Of a DNA stretch of 64,000 nt, positions 22,981 to 35,300 are shown piece after piece. The stretch is from Cyathus striatus (lineage: Eukaryota; Basidiomycota; Agaricomycetes; Agaricales; Nidulariaceae): assembly GCA_025738555.1 (NCBI GenBank), contig JAOVFP010000023.1, positions 806,001-870,000 of the forward strand, read 5' to 3'. Numbering within the stretch: position 1 is the first letter of the stretch; the number at the start of each line of letters is the position of its first letter. The notes under the pieces were generated by a model. That model was not told the DNA's origin and ran no database searches. It saw nothing but the letters and a program-made list of their open reading frames with translations. The position numbers and the translations under genes are program-made.

Positions 22981-25900
22981 TCATACGACCGAGCTTCGAT
23001 TTTGATTACCACCAGTGCGATCATTGACCTGGCGGATGTCACGGATGCGAGCGGGCTGCCGTTCTAGATATCGGCTTGGGGGACGAGGAGGGCTACTAGC
23101 CAAACCAAGCCGGCCTCGGAGAACCTGTGAGTCCTGCGTCACTCCAGGGACATATAGCGCTCCGCGATTGAATGAGCTGCGCTCCTTTCTTCTAAGATGT
23201 GTAGGAGGCGGAAATGGTTCAGGCAAGCCTATATTTGGACCCGACGAATAAAATATTTTTGGGCGCCATTCTTCCCGCTCATCCATAATACATGAATTTT
23301 TGAACTTTTCCACCAGAGCCTCTTTCCCCCTAAATCCAAGTTCGACAGTGAGGATGATACCAGAAAAGACCAAGGAAACATACTGATAGTTCGCATAACT
23401 CATTTGAAGTACTTTCTCGCTTGAGAACATATTCCTAAAGGATAATAAGTATACACTATCCAATGAAGGAATTTCCACCAACCACATACCACTTTTGTCC
23501 TAAACGTTGCTTCGCAAACACAAGTAGGTCCTCAACCTGAATAAAGTTAACAAATGCGTATCCAACATTACACCCTGAAAAAAAAATGTCGGTGATACGT
23601 TCCAAGCCAAATTTTAAACCAACCATTTTGGAAGTCCATCCGCAGATACAGAAAATCGATTTTGCGGGGGCATACATTGCCGATATATGTTATGAGATCT
23701 TTGTCGGTCATCTTGTTTGGGATATTCTTGATCATAACTGTTGTCCTTGTATCAAGTCCTTCTTCGATCCGGGAAAGGTTAAGTTGATTGCGTTCCTGGA
23801 TTGTCCCAGGTGGACTCCCGTTTGGATGTACAGGGATGGATCCCGAGGTAGGAGCACTGGCCGTTGAAGCGCTTACAGTCCCAGAACAATACAGTTCACG
23901 TGTGGTAGCAGTAGAATCAACATGCATCGGGCCTTGCATTTCGGGAATGGTGTAGTAAGACATACCGGGGCCTTCTGGGGATGTAATGCGGGCAACATAG
24001 GGATTATTTACGAATGGGGTTTGCCCTTCTGCTGCATACCAATAATGGCCAGTGGGGGAAGCAGGCAGCGCTGCCTGAGACCCTATACCGTACATCCACG
24101 GAGAAGAGATAGTCTCCAACGGTATACCCTGAAGAGGGACATCACTGTAGGACGCGCCTTGCGTTGATGTAGGGAATGGCTCCGCAAGTGGTTGCAAGTG
24201 TTGAAAGTAGATGGAAGGAAGAGGTGTTGGATGACCATGGGAGTGATAATAAGGAGAATACTCTGCCACCGCGGAATTTCTCGATGGGCAGTACCGACAT
24301 CCTTGCATACGTGTATAACATTGAACCTGTTCTTGTCGATAGTGTGGGTCACCGTCAGCTGCGCTCTCGTTCGTGCTATTCTCCGCATTGCCCGAATCTG
24401 GACGCACTTCAAGGGGTGGTGCATGTGGCAAAGATGTATAGAAGTAAGTCGGAGAAGAGGAAGTAGGTATATCCGAGATAGAATGGCGAGGGAATGAAGT
24501 AGCCGTAGGCGTTACCGGTCCATCCTCCGCTTTAGGGACCGATGTATTGTGATGTTGAGACACAATAACAGGAGTAAGCTTTGGGCGTGATTGTGATCGC
24601 TCGATTGCAGGCAATGTGTACGGACCCGGCGCGTGGTTAACCGCTGTTTCGCTTGTTGCAGCGGCGCTGGCAAGTGGATGAGAGCGGCGACCATAAGCTC
24701 TGAACTTAAACCCAGGCCAGGATTGATCATTCAAGCTAGTATAAGCAACCTCCGCATCTCGGTAGTCGTAGTACTCCACTCGGAACAGCATCTCCTATAT
24801 TAAATATTATCACTATAGTGATCTTCAAGCGGGAAAACTACCTACATCAGTTTCTTTGGTATTCTCGGTAGGACGCAGAGTCCATATATCGCCGAAAGCC
24901 AAAAGAAAATTTCTAACTTCTAGGACAATTGCTTCGGCTTCCGAAGTTTTGGAATCATTTGTGGATTTGCGTGTGACTGATAAGTCAAAACCACCATCAA
25001 CAGGAGCAACGAACGATGATGAGCCGGTAATCTTAATTATGATCCAGAATAAGCAAAATGTATACCGATATATTTAAAACGAACCTGGACTAATTCTTCC
25101 ATGCGCAAGAACCGGCAAGTAAACCAACACCGTGTTCCTTCGTCGGTCACATCATCTCCAAGGCACTCCTTTAAGATGGTCGTTTTCGGGTTCATAAAAG
25201 TCTTTAAAGCTGCGTTAGCCCAGCGAACATCGTAAAATGCCAGGATGATGATTCCGTGAGTCTCCTTTCCCTTGATAAAGACACCCTTCAAAACCTCGCC
25301 CGGTCGAGGACCGCGGTTGACAAAGCCACTTTCAGAATCGCCAAGGACGTTTTGAATAGGATATTCAGAGAGAGCCTCCACAAAAGTGTCCCGAATGTAT
25401 CCTGTGCTAACAAGCTTCGCTACGTTTTTCACCTGTAACAGAAAATCGATTAGAGCTCTTAAAAATAAGGATCACACGAAAACATTCGAAATTACCTCGA
25501 TAAAGCGGGTACATTCATATTCATCATCCTCATCTGATTCTTGGGTAGGTAAAGCAGCGGTGCTTCCTGGATGAGTATCGGAGTCATAGCTGGTGGTAGA
25601 TTGGGTGGACTTAATACTTGAAGATGGTGTCAACGGCGGCGTCAGAAGCGAGTTCGTACGCTGGCGGTCTGCGCGCTGTCTATTTGTGAACTTTTTCGCA
25701 TATAAGGCCGGCATAGACTTCACGAAAGAATCGGGAGAGGTAGTAGAGTCCTCGTTTTTAATCTCCGAGATGTCCATGGAAAGGCGGTCGCGACCCACAG
25801 TAAACGACGAGGTGGAAATATTGTCAGCAGAGTCTGGCATGGGACCAGTTGGAGTACGTTGACTTGATGATTCAATCTCGGGAGGAATGGGTCCGCAATG

Positions 25901-26090
25901 AGGAGGAAACCTAGAGAAGAAGAATGAAGGGGGTAAAGACAAGAAGCGGAAGAATAAGCTCTAACCAAATGTTGGGTAAGGATGGGGAATGTTGCAAACG
26001 AGCAGGCGGATTCGAATTAGAGGGATGTTGCAGAAGATTTTCTATTGTCGATTTCCGAGCTGAGGTGACGGAAAAATCGATGCTGGACAT
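22981..26090 (-). CDS. Mei2-like RNA-binding protein
   Basis: RNA-binding protein related to fission-yeast Mei2, a regulator of the switch to meiosis; plant and fungal relatives share the C-terminal RRM. ATG 26090 begins MSSIDFSVTSARKSTIENLL and a short intron leads to a Ser/Thr-rich N-terminal region. A first RRM-like segment includes KGKETHGIIILAFYDVRWAN, and a second ends MLFRVEYYDYRDAEVAYTSL. A long Pro/Ser/Tyr-rich linker follows. The conserved C-terminal Mei2 RRM starts at TTVMIKNIPNKMTDKDLI (RNP2) and continues MDFQNGC-NVGYAFVNFIQVE (RNP1), split by an intron near 23,580. The end is basic (RPPSRYLERQPARIRDIRQV) with stop TGA 22981-22983. Roughly eight exons; some edges are approximate. 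Confidence 0.88.
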
Positions 26091-27528
26091 GTTTTGGATT
26101 GAAAATGGATAAGACAGAAAAAGGGCGATGGTGACAGTGGCCGCGTGGAATAATGTACTTGAAGGTTTATAGGAGGGAAAAGAAGAATAGGTGGGAGGAT
26201 GAAACTGGGCGAGACAGTGATGAAACGAGGGTCAAACGCCAAAACTGTTATCGAGGCAATTTAATTAGGTCAAAAGGCGACGGGAGATGCCTTCCCTGGA
26301 CAAAGTCAAAATCAAGAACACCAAAAAAAAGTCGACGACAGAATGGACTCGTTCCCGCAGAAGATGTCGCAAGGATCTGCGGATCTCGAAGCCACGGTTC
26401 TGATGAGTCCGTGGTTACCAGGTTAAACGAAAAAGCAAGACGGACAGATTGTGAATTCGTTGCGATGTTTTTATTTTTTTATTTTTTATTTTGTAACAGG
26501 GAGGGTGCACACACGCACTATGCAGGCCGCGGGGTTTAATGATGTTCGTTAAATCGATACAGGACTGGTTCAGTTCGACGGATTCAAGCGGTATGACTGA
26601 CCTGAGGGTAGAGAAATGTAGTTATACGTAGTCGCAGGGTCAGGCAGGTTGTCGCTATCAGGTATTTGACCCCAAAGAGGGTTCGAGGAAGGATGGCTAC
26701 AAGATGCCTCCACGTCAACTAGATCTGGAACGTGAGTTGGAGTCATCGGAGAACACTTGAGAATTCTTGCAGCAATTCAACTCGTTCATCGGAATTGGCC
26801 GGAATGCACGTTGAACGTACTTTAGCTCGCGCATTACACCACCGGCAGAGGATTGTCGCATGCCATTTATTCAAGCACGCTGACCATCCTCGATGGTTTC
26901 AGTCCCCAGGAGTATAAACATTGCATGAGTTACGGAATTACATACGAAATCTGCAGATTATGGGAGCTGATCAGGCGCCACTAGAAGGTCTTATTTGAAA
27001 GAGAAAAATTTAACGCAGAGGGTCGGCGATGAGACCAAGATAAAAAAAAAGGACCTTGAACACGACAGATAGCGGTATGTTTTGCATTTAGAGTAGACCA
27101 GAGAAAGATATGACTAGAGATCTGAAGAACTTCGAGAGTGCATAGGTAATTAGATCTTAGATTTCGGATGTGAAGGAGAAGAGCATGATAGTGCGTGTGC
27201 GAAGGAGGAGCGTATTAAGTAAAAGGTTATACATTTGAGAGAGCTTTGGTAGCTTCGTGCTTCGTGCTCGGATGTTTGCAGTTGAGAACTTCTTTACCCA
27301 GGTCGTAGCAGTCCCACGGCAACAGCTCCTGTAGAGGGCGGACAAGGACGAGACGGCGAGCGATGATAACGGGTACATGTGTAGTAGTTGTCAGTTGAGT
27401 AGCACTAGTAGCTAAGTTAAGTTGAGGCCAAGAGGGAAAATCTAAATCACGTGATGCCGGAATTTCTTGAGTCTTGAACAAGTCTCGTCAACCACCACAA
27501 AATCATCTCTGCTTTCACCCCGCCCAGC
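26091..27528. other. Divergent intergenic region of 1.4 kb, no gene supported
   Basis: This lies between the divergent start codons of the Mei2-like gene and bS6m and must hold both promoters. It contains a T-rich run around 26466-26500, a 6-bp hairpin (ccacgg/ccgtgg, 26392-26414) and a CACGTG box near 27448, about 80 bases upstream of the bS6m start. A minus-strand open stretch at about 27230-27480 lacks an ATG and any recognisable domain, so I do not call it. The length is unusual for this gene-dense region and may reflect long regulated leaders of the Mei2-like gene. Confidence 0.4.
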
Positions 27529-28008
27529 ATGCCCCTCTATCAACTCATATGTATAACCACTCATTACCAGGAATTTGTATGTTTTATATACTGCTTTCCT
27601 ACTAGACTGGCTTCACCTCTTCTCTAGAGACATATCCGCGAACTTGTCCGTCAGTCCGCGCTACATGTCATGAATGCTGGCGGTGTCGTACGATCCATAA
27701 ACTCCTGGGGGACGCAGAAACTTCCACAGCGAATGAAGCGATATGGAAAATATGAGGAGATTGGCGAGTGCGTTAAAATGCTGTTTATGTTCTTATTTGT
27801 ACACTTATGGGCTCATGCTTCAAGTTACTGGAGTCTGCATTTTGATACCAATCCGAGGACCTTACGTTCGTTGAACGGCATTATGCGCCGCGACCCTCGC
27901 ATTCTCCGCTGGTCAGTTATGAAACTTGGAGAAAAGGCGGAAGATATTGCAAAAGCGGGCGAACTTGCCCAAGCGCGTCAATTAACGGTGGAGCACGTAG
28001 TCGATTAG
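27529..28008 (+). CDS. MRP17: Mitochondrial ribosomal protein bS6m (MRP17)
   Basis: Small-subunit mitochondrial ribosomal protein. Three exons (27529-27576, 27628-27767, 27825-28008) give 123 residues. It opens MPLYQLICITTHYQEF, continues RHIRELVRQSALHVMNAGGV and VRSINSWGTQKLPQRMKRYG, then DYWSLHFDTNPRTLRSLNGI and MRRDPRILRWSVMKLG. These blocks are characteristic of mitochondrial S6 in fungi, with the RNA-binding betas and the conserved RDPR turn. The second intron (57 nt) is a multiple of three and free of stops in frame; it was recognised because splicing restores the DYWSLHF block. Confidence 0.92.
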
Positions 28009-28241
28009 GCCAACAAGACAATTTACCTCGCTCTTCCCATCATTATTATTATACGGAACGTCAACGAGACCGGTGGGTAGGTTCATATGTCTTATGCCCA
28101 TCGAGCTCCGCTACGCAAACGCTATGAACTTAACTCGGGAGTGTAACCGCGGCCATTTAGCAGCGATATTATCAAACATTACTATACGATATACAAACCT
28201 ACTTCATGTAGTGTAGTAATGGCTAATATCCGCACTAATGT

Positions 28242-29325
28242 TCAACCGCTACTCCCCCCCATATGTATCTGCTTTGTGAATGCGATTACCGAAGATAGGT
28301 CAGAAATAACGGTTACATCTTTCAGATTTTCGTCCGGCTCTTTATGGGCCTGTTCACCGTATTGCCCAAGTCTTCTTAGAAGCAAAGCATTCATCCCAGC
28401 ATCCAACGCACCTTTGTAGTCACTGTACATGAATTTAGTCCACTGACCACCAGAACAGAATACGCTTTTACCACTTTAATTCGTCGCCGACGTGAAGGCA
28501 CTCCTCAGGTTTAATAGGTGATTCATGAAATGGCAGTAAATCCTTGTTCACTGTATCCAAGCAAGCATGAAAAATACCCATTGACGGCTTTTCAACACCA
28601 GCCTCCTCGCTGAGGATGACTGGCGTTAAGGTAGCAGGAAACCCAAGGTCTTTTAATGCCAATCCTGAAGGTGCTAATATATCATTATCGTGTTTAAGAG
28701 ATACCAAGAAAGAGGTGAAATCTTACGAATGCGAAAATCAGCATTGCTTATCACTCCAGTGTAAATACTGAGTTGCTCATGGAGGTACTTGACTGACGAG
28801 AATGAACAAATATCAGGATTTTTACCGTTCCGAGTCAAACAAACCTACTCGTTGGAATGGCGTCGTTATACGCTGCATAACCCTCTTTCGAACTGAATCG
28901 TTTGAATAATGCAGGAACGATTTCAGGAAGAAATTCATCCACAGCTTTGTTGCATACCGAGTTCAGCCGATACGAAATGGACATGAATGATACAAAAAAC
29001 TAACCTCCTTCTTCTGCACCCGCCCCTATAGCAGTTTGTCTTATCACCTCTTGCCACCACTTGTGCGGGCCCAGAGTGTACAATGGGTACTGAACTTGGA
29101 CATTCCTCAAGGCTGACATGAAGCTTTCAGCACTGTTCTTATCTCATGCAACCTCAACTTACCAACCTTAAAAGATGATTTCAGTGCTCCTGGATCAAGC
29201 ACGCCCAAGTATGGAGTGAAAGCTTGAGAATATTGAACATGTATGGGCAAGCGAGGAGTAATGAGAGTGTGAAGAGCATCAAATGTAATTAGTCGAATGT
29301 GTCTGTTCATAGCAGTTAACATCAT
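28242..29325 (-). CDS. HAD-superfamily hydrolase, HDHD3-like
   Basis: Haloacid-dehalogenase-like protein with several exons, starting at ATG 29325 (MMLTAMNRHIRLITFDALHT) or the in-frame ATG at 29310. It stops at TGA 28242-28244. Recognisable parts are the N-terminal FDALHTLITPRLPIHVQY, the cap region with RFSSKEGYAAYNDAIP, motif II around YTGVISNADFRI, the motif III lysine in LSEEAGVEKPSMGIFHACL, and motif IV HVGDEL followed by SDYKGALDAGMNALLLRR. In the first motif the general acid/base Asp of the usual DxD is replaced (D-A-L), so phosphatase activity is doubtful. A 19-kb mobile insertion begins 60 bases upstream of the start codon. Confidence 0.87.
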
Positions 29326-29371
29326 TGATAAATATTAAAAGGTAGTGGGAATAGTCTGGTGAAATCAAGGT

Positions 29372-29385
29372 GAAATAGCCAACCT
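29372..29385. repeat. LINE target-site duplication, left copy
   Basis: The 14 bases gaaatagccaacct recur exactly at 48359-48372, directly after a 16-A tail. Bases on either side differ (t/g here, a/c there), so this is a bounded duplication. Confidence 0.9.
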
Positions 29386-29473
29386 GGGGGCTCCTTGACC
29401 AGTAACCACCACCATCTGGATACTTTCCCACACTTTAGTGGGGGCAAGGACAGGCACATTCTATTGTTCACAG

Positions 29474-29996
29474 TGACAGGACTCTACATGAGCACCCAGA
29501 TGATCTAGGTGACGTGCCTGAGTCGTAGACCTGTCATAGCCATACTTTTCCTACCTTATTCCCACACTTATATTCCGCACTTGTCTCCACACTTCCTGCA
29601 CTTCTTAACTTGTACAGATCTCATTCTTCTACTTTTCCCTTCTGCTCTTCTGATGAAGGTTGCCGAGCTTATGTCACCTTATTCGTCCGATTCTTATCTG
29701 TCCTCCATTATGCTTTCTCCATTGTACCCTGGGTATACTTGTCTCAGCATTCCTTTCAATCCTTAGTTCGTCCTTGATACATATTGTATTCAAACCCTAC
29801 TCCACATTCCGCCACCATCTTATTATATTTATCAATTAGTATACTACTACCCATTCATTCACCGGTCATTGGTGAATGCATATAGTATTTAAGTAGTATA
29901 TCTTGTACCACTGATACTCAGTTCAAATATCGACTAAGTTACTATCCTCTTACTTGTCTTTGAGTTCTACTCAACTCTGGCTTGAACCGTTACCTT
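29474..29996. mobile_element. Candidate solo LTR in the LINE 5' region
   Basis: The interval begins TGACAGGACTCTAC and is flanked by the 5-bp repeat CACAG (29469-29473 and 29997-30001). Its 3' part looks LTR-like, but it ends ...CCGTTACCTT instead of the canonical CA. The repeat could be coincidence. Offered only as a candidate. Confidence 0.25.
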
Positions 29997-31879
29997 CACA
30001 GTAATGACTCTGCACTCTGTACTCTGCACTCCTGTCCCTCTCTTTCTCTGCACTCCTGTCTCTCCCTTCTGCACTTTGAAATACCTGGACCATGAGAACA
30101 ACAAGGGGCGCAGCATATAAGCTGAAGCTGATGGTCCTTCTGTTCTGCACTTCCCTACCTTACGCTTCTGACCTTACATAGAAATACCGGTCTTGACAAG
30201 ACTGCCCCCCCCTCACACCATAAACCACACAGGAGACTGGCACAAATATGGCACAGGATGGAGTCTTCTGAGGGCAAGGTACCACCCAGGGTTATGAAAT
30301 AAAATACAAACATAGTTTGGTGTGCTGTACAGCCAGTACACACCCTGTATCCCCCAACTGACATACCTCCAACATATGTTTTTTCCTCCCCCAGTGGAGG
30401 AAATGCTTCCTCGATCAACCTGTGAGCACTCCTTCCAGAATGCATGACCCTCTCCTGCCATGATATGCCATGACACATGGATAGTGTACCTAGTCCTTTT
30501 AAAGTTTGAAAATGCATGACTGTACAGACACTTAGGCACTGGGAAATCATACATGTGTACACTCAGGCACTGGGAAACCATATGCGTGTACACCAACTAC
30601 ACCCCCCACATCTCCCCCCCCACTGCTACATAACCCCCTGTGCCCTACTGTTCAGTCTCCCATCCCGCTCCCTCCTATGAATCAAATGGATATCTGTGCT
30701 GATGACACTGCTACCTCTGACATCTTCGGTTCCCCTCCCCCATATGGTGACAAACGTTGCAGTGAACATTCTCTGACAAATGCTCCAGCCCTCAAACTCC
30801 ATTGATGCAATGCTACACTCAAAAAGTTGATGAATGAGAGTGACTTCCCTGACCTCCCATACACCCCCACACATGGACACATAATGAAATGAAGCACAGT
30901 TAGCACTCATTCCCTGGTGGGGAAAATAAAGGAAAAGAACAACCTCCTGCCCCACTCAGCTCCTGCAAAGAGCTCTCTCTTCACCAAGGCATGTCTTACT
31001 GAAACTGCTCCCCCTGCTGCTCCCATTCCCCTCAAACTCACCACTGCTCACCTTGCTGCTGAAAACTCCTTAATCACAGCACCAAAGTCCACCACAGTGT
31101 TGAGCATGGTAATTGATCAGGTTGCTCCCATGTTCTCCTCCCCCAATCCCCCCTCTTCCAATACATCTGCACCCACCTCCGCTCAAGCACCTGGCTCATC
31201 TACCTCCATGCTATCCTCCACTACATCACCTCCAACAGCCACTGCCCTACTATCCAACTACACTTGTGCCCCTGCTAAAGAATTCCATAAAACTGCACTT
31301 CAAGAATGGGTCCTCCTTGCACTTCTGGTTGCTGAGAGCAAGATTGTCTATCATGATGTGGAACAGAGGTTCGGCCTCAAAGCACTAGTCTGGGCAGGAA
31401 GAGACACAGTGGACACCAACATTGATGAATGTCAGTCACGCCTCATTATGGAACTCAAACACTATGACATTGATGAACCTGATCTAATTCCCCTCCACCT
31501 TCTCCCCACCTCCATTCTTGGAGCTGTCAAGTATTGCCCCCCACAATATTATATGCTAAGCAACCTCACTGCTGCTCAACTGGCCTCAGTATCTGTTCAA
31601 GAAGTGTGGAACAATGAGAACATCACCATGTTCATCCTCCCCCTCCCCCTTCGCTGCACATCATTCTGCATACATCTTGTTGGTCTTGAATCAATTGAAG
31701 GCCCTGTGGTCAGCCAGACAAGAATCATGACCACTGTCACCATGACTTTACAGGGGGATGCCACTCTTAGGACAGTGATGGATGTGGTTCATGATGGCAT
31801 GGAAGTTACCCAGTCACCCACCAGATACACTTGCCAGCTAGCAATGATGGAACTCCTCAACACCCTCTCTGTTACCACA

Positions 31880-31884
31880 TGTGG
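31880..31884. repeat. Copia target-site duplication, left copy
   Basis: TGTGG, repeated exactly at 37435-37439 immediately outside the other LTR. Confidence 0.85.
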
Positions 31885-32347
31885 TGTAGAAAACCTAGAT
31901 AGTATCACTCAGCGCTGTGAACAACGGCTGTGTATTAAATAAGTACCTAGATAGTATCACTAGGTAATTGTAAGTAGATGATACATTATGTACAAGTAAG
32001 AGACTCACCTCAGTGCTGTGAACAACGGCTGAGGTGTACTAGCTAAAGTACAAGCTTTATATACATTACGAGTCCTTTACTCCAGGATGAAGGAGTAAAC
32101 TACATAAGAGGGAAAGTGTGTGCCACAGAGTGCGCTGTGCAACACAGTAGCAGTACAATACAAAAATGTGTTAGTACATATAAAAATGGCGGCATAGTGA
32201 AACTTGTAGAATACAATAAGTACAATATATTACCTAGCTGCGCAAGGAGCTTATGACCTTGGTGGCTGCTGAATGAATATGAGCAGGCGCATTCTAACGG
32301 AAAAGGGAGGCGCGAATCGGACTGAAAGGTGTTTGCATAATCCAACA
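31885..32347 (-). repeat. Copia LTR (3' LTR of the element)
   Basis: 463 bp from TGTAGAAAACC to ATAATCCAACA (plus-strand reading), with TG..CA ends in both directions. It contains a 23-bp internal direct repeat (31909-31931 and 32009-32031, one mismatch). It differs from the other LTR by nine transitions and by 23 extra bases near 32290-32315. Confidence 0.92.
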
Positions 32348-32359
32348 CTCCCCCTCAAA
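32348..32359 (-). promoter_or_regulatory. Polypurine tract of the Copia element
   Basis: On the minus strand the sequence gtttgagggggag abuts the 3' LTR start (TGTTGGATTATGC). This is the expected place and composition for the plus-strand primer of reverse transcription. The gag-pol frame ends just before it. Confidence 0.75.
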
Positions 32360-35300
32360 CCCTAATGAGTCCGAGTTCGTTAGCGAAATGCTTGACCTTC
32401 GCAGAGGGTAGCACCTTCGTGAATATGTTGGCTACCATGTTGTCAGTTGGACAATAAACAAGACGGATCGATCCTTCTTCGACAATCCAATGGATAAAAT
32501 GATAACGCACGTCGATGTGCTTCGTGTGTGCGTGGTATTGGTGGTCTTTCATAAGGGCGATTGCGGACTGGTTGTCGCAAAAGAGGGTGGTGGGGGCAAG
32601 GTTGAAACCGAAGATTTGAGTGATAAGAGAACGAAGCCAAAGGGCTTCCTTCGAGGCGTGTGTTGCTGCGATGTATTCGCTTTTGGTCGTCGAAAGCAAA
32701 ATGATTTCCTGTCGTTTAGAGGACCACGAAACGGCACCACCATTTAGAATAAAAGCGTACCCTGAAATTGCATGTCTATCCTCAGACATATTCCCATCCG
32801 CATCAGAGTATCCTGCTAACTCTGTAGAATCCCCACCAAATCCCAACCACAAGTCCCTAGTTCCTTTCAAGTAACGCAAAATGCGTTGTACAGCTTCCCA
32901 GTGGGCAGGTCCAGGACTAGACATAAATCGAGAGACGGTTTGAAGAGGAAAAGCAAGATCGGGATGAGTACCCAAGACAGCATAGTTGATGGATCCTACA
33001 GCTTCAGAGTAGGGAATGTTGCGCATAAGCGCGAAGTCACGAGTCGAAGACGGAGACTGAGCAGAAGTAAGACGGACACTTGGGTCCATAGGGATGGAGA
33101 GGGGCTTAGCATCTTGCAAGTTGAAACGATGGAGGATGGAGTCGATGTATGAACGTTGAGAGAGGTAGAGGGCACGACGTTCACGAATGCGGCAGACTTC
33201 GATTCCGAGTAGCCAATGCAACTCGCCCAAATCGGTAATGTCCACGTGACCGGCAATTCGGATTTTGAACTGGTTGATCAATGAAAGACTCGTTGCCGCC
33301 AGCATGCAATCGTCTACGTGCACGAGTACAACTGTCAATTCCTTTCCTCCCTCCTCCTTTTCAATAAACACACTCTGGTCTACCTCGCAATGCTTGAATC
33401 CCATGGAATCTATCAAGATCTCACAGAGTCTCTGGTACCAACGACGACCAGACTGCTTCAAGCCATAGAGGGTTTTATGGAGGAAACATACCTTGCCAGA
33501 GGAATTGGGGGCTGTATAGCCAGGGGGCTGGCGCATATAAATCTTCTCGTCATCCATAAGTTTTCCATTTAAGTATGCACCTTTTATATCGATCTGATGA
33601 AGCTCCAGATCCATAGCCGCCGCAATTGCGAGCACAGCGCGTATCGACGCGAGCCGCGCTACTGGCGCAAATGTGTCGAAGTAGTCAACACCCGGAACCT
33701 GCGAGAACCCCTGCACAACCAAACGCGCCTTGTATCGTACGACGCTTCCATCAGCATCCTTCTTTGCTCTGAATACCCATTTCGAGCCAACAACGTTAGC
33801 ATCCTCTGGTGGATCGACAAGTTCCCATGTCCCCATTTCCCCCAAAGTCGCCAGCTCCTCCTCAATTGCTCGCTCCCAGAGAGGCCAATCTGGCCTGGAC
33901 TTCGCCTCAGTGAGGTGCTGAGGCTCCAGCGCTTCCGCCTCGCTGATTTCGGCTGCCATCACGTACTCTTCAATGTAATCTGCCGCCATAATCCAGTCTG
34001 TGGATCCCTCCCCCTCAAACACCGTAGGCTCGCGTTCGGCCACTGGTTCTGGCTCAGGGCGTGACGTTTGGACACCGACTGGTACAATAGGTGCATTACG
34101 ACAGTTCGTATACACCGCCGTTCCATCCAACAACTCCTGTATGTGTGTGGATGGTCTCAACGTTCGACGTGGGCATCCTTGGAGCTCGGGAGGCACAATA
34201 TCTGGAGGATTAGCACTGGGAGGGTCGACACTATGTGGTGGGGAAGGCTTTGCTGGAGTAGAAGGAACAGGGGAGGATGGATTTTCGGGTTTTGTGCTAT
34301 CAGAGGCTGGGGAAGGCAATGTTTCACTCGTTTTCGAGGCAGGTAAGTCAGCGGGAGTCTCGATAGTGAACTCCCAATCCTCCCCCTTGAGACGACTGGC
34401 TGATGCACCCGTTTTATCGAAATAGACATTTCTTTCGACACTAACTGTGCGTGTATCAGGCCAATATACACATACACCCTTCGATTGCTCATCAAGTCCC
34501 ATCCAGCGTCCTTCGCGGATGCGTCCCCCAAGCTTATTCCCCTTCTCAACACGAACCCACACCTTCTCACCCCACTCTCGCACGTCACGCAAGTCAGGCT
34601 TCTTGTTAAAAGTAGCCTTGTACGGCGTCATCTCCGAAAGTGCGCAGGTTGTTGTGCGGTTCATCAACCACACTACGTGTTGCGCCGCCTCACCCCAAAG
34701 GGATTTTGGCAATCCACTGGCATGTAACAGCGCTCAAATGCACTCAACAATGGTCCGATTTCGACGTTCCGCAACTCCGTTCTGTGAAGGAGTATCGTGC
34801 ACAGTCAATTTTTGCTGTGTACCTTTGCTCTTAAGGTGGCCGACGAAGTCCTTCCCCAGGTACTCTCCCCCTCGATCTGAGTGCAAAGTCCTGATCTTGG
34901 CATTCACATTCGTGTCTGCCCAGGCCTCATACTCCTTGTAGGCTCCAAAAGCCTCATCCTTGGATTTGAGGAGATACAAGTGCATAAGCCGGATTTTATC
35001 ATCAACAAAGGTGATATAATATTTCTTTCCGGCTTTAGTCGCAACAGGGGCTGGTCCCCAGAGGTCAGAGTGGACCTCTCCACCAAAAACGGTTGCACGA
35101 TCGCCCTTGCGCTGCTGCGGGACCGATTTCTGTGTCGCCTTTGCATACACACAAGACTCACAAAAGAACGGATCACCTGAGGACAAGTTTTTGAGCCATA
35201 TTCCAGTTACAAAGCCTTTCTTGACAAGGTGCTTTGCAGTTTCAGGAGAAATGTGGCCCATGCAACAGTGGAATTTATCCAGCATCACTGTCTCGTCAGC

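Noticed and set aside
26392..26440. CTGATGAGTCCGTGG, resembling a hammerhead ribozyme core
   Set aside because: A GAAA follows, but stem II would need a 4-nt bulge, and neither stem I nor stem III nor a cleavage triplet can be paired in the flanks. Chance occurrence is likely.
27157..27481. Minus-strand open stretch upstream of bS6m
   Set aside because: No ATG, no recognisable domain, and it overlaps the expected bS6m promoter.
30155..30955. Overlapping minus-strand frames in the LINE 5' region
   Set aside because: No domain; the region is G-poor on the plus strand, which produces chance open frames on the other strand.
33597..34425. Plus-strand open frames inside the Copia element
   Set aside because: They are antisense shadows of the reverse transcriptase and linker coding region.
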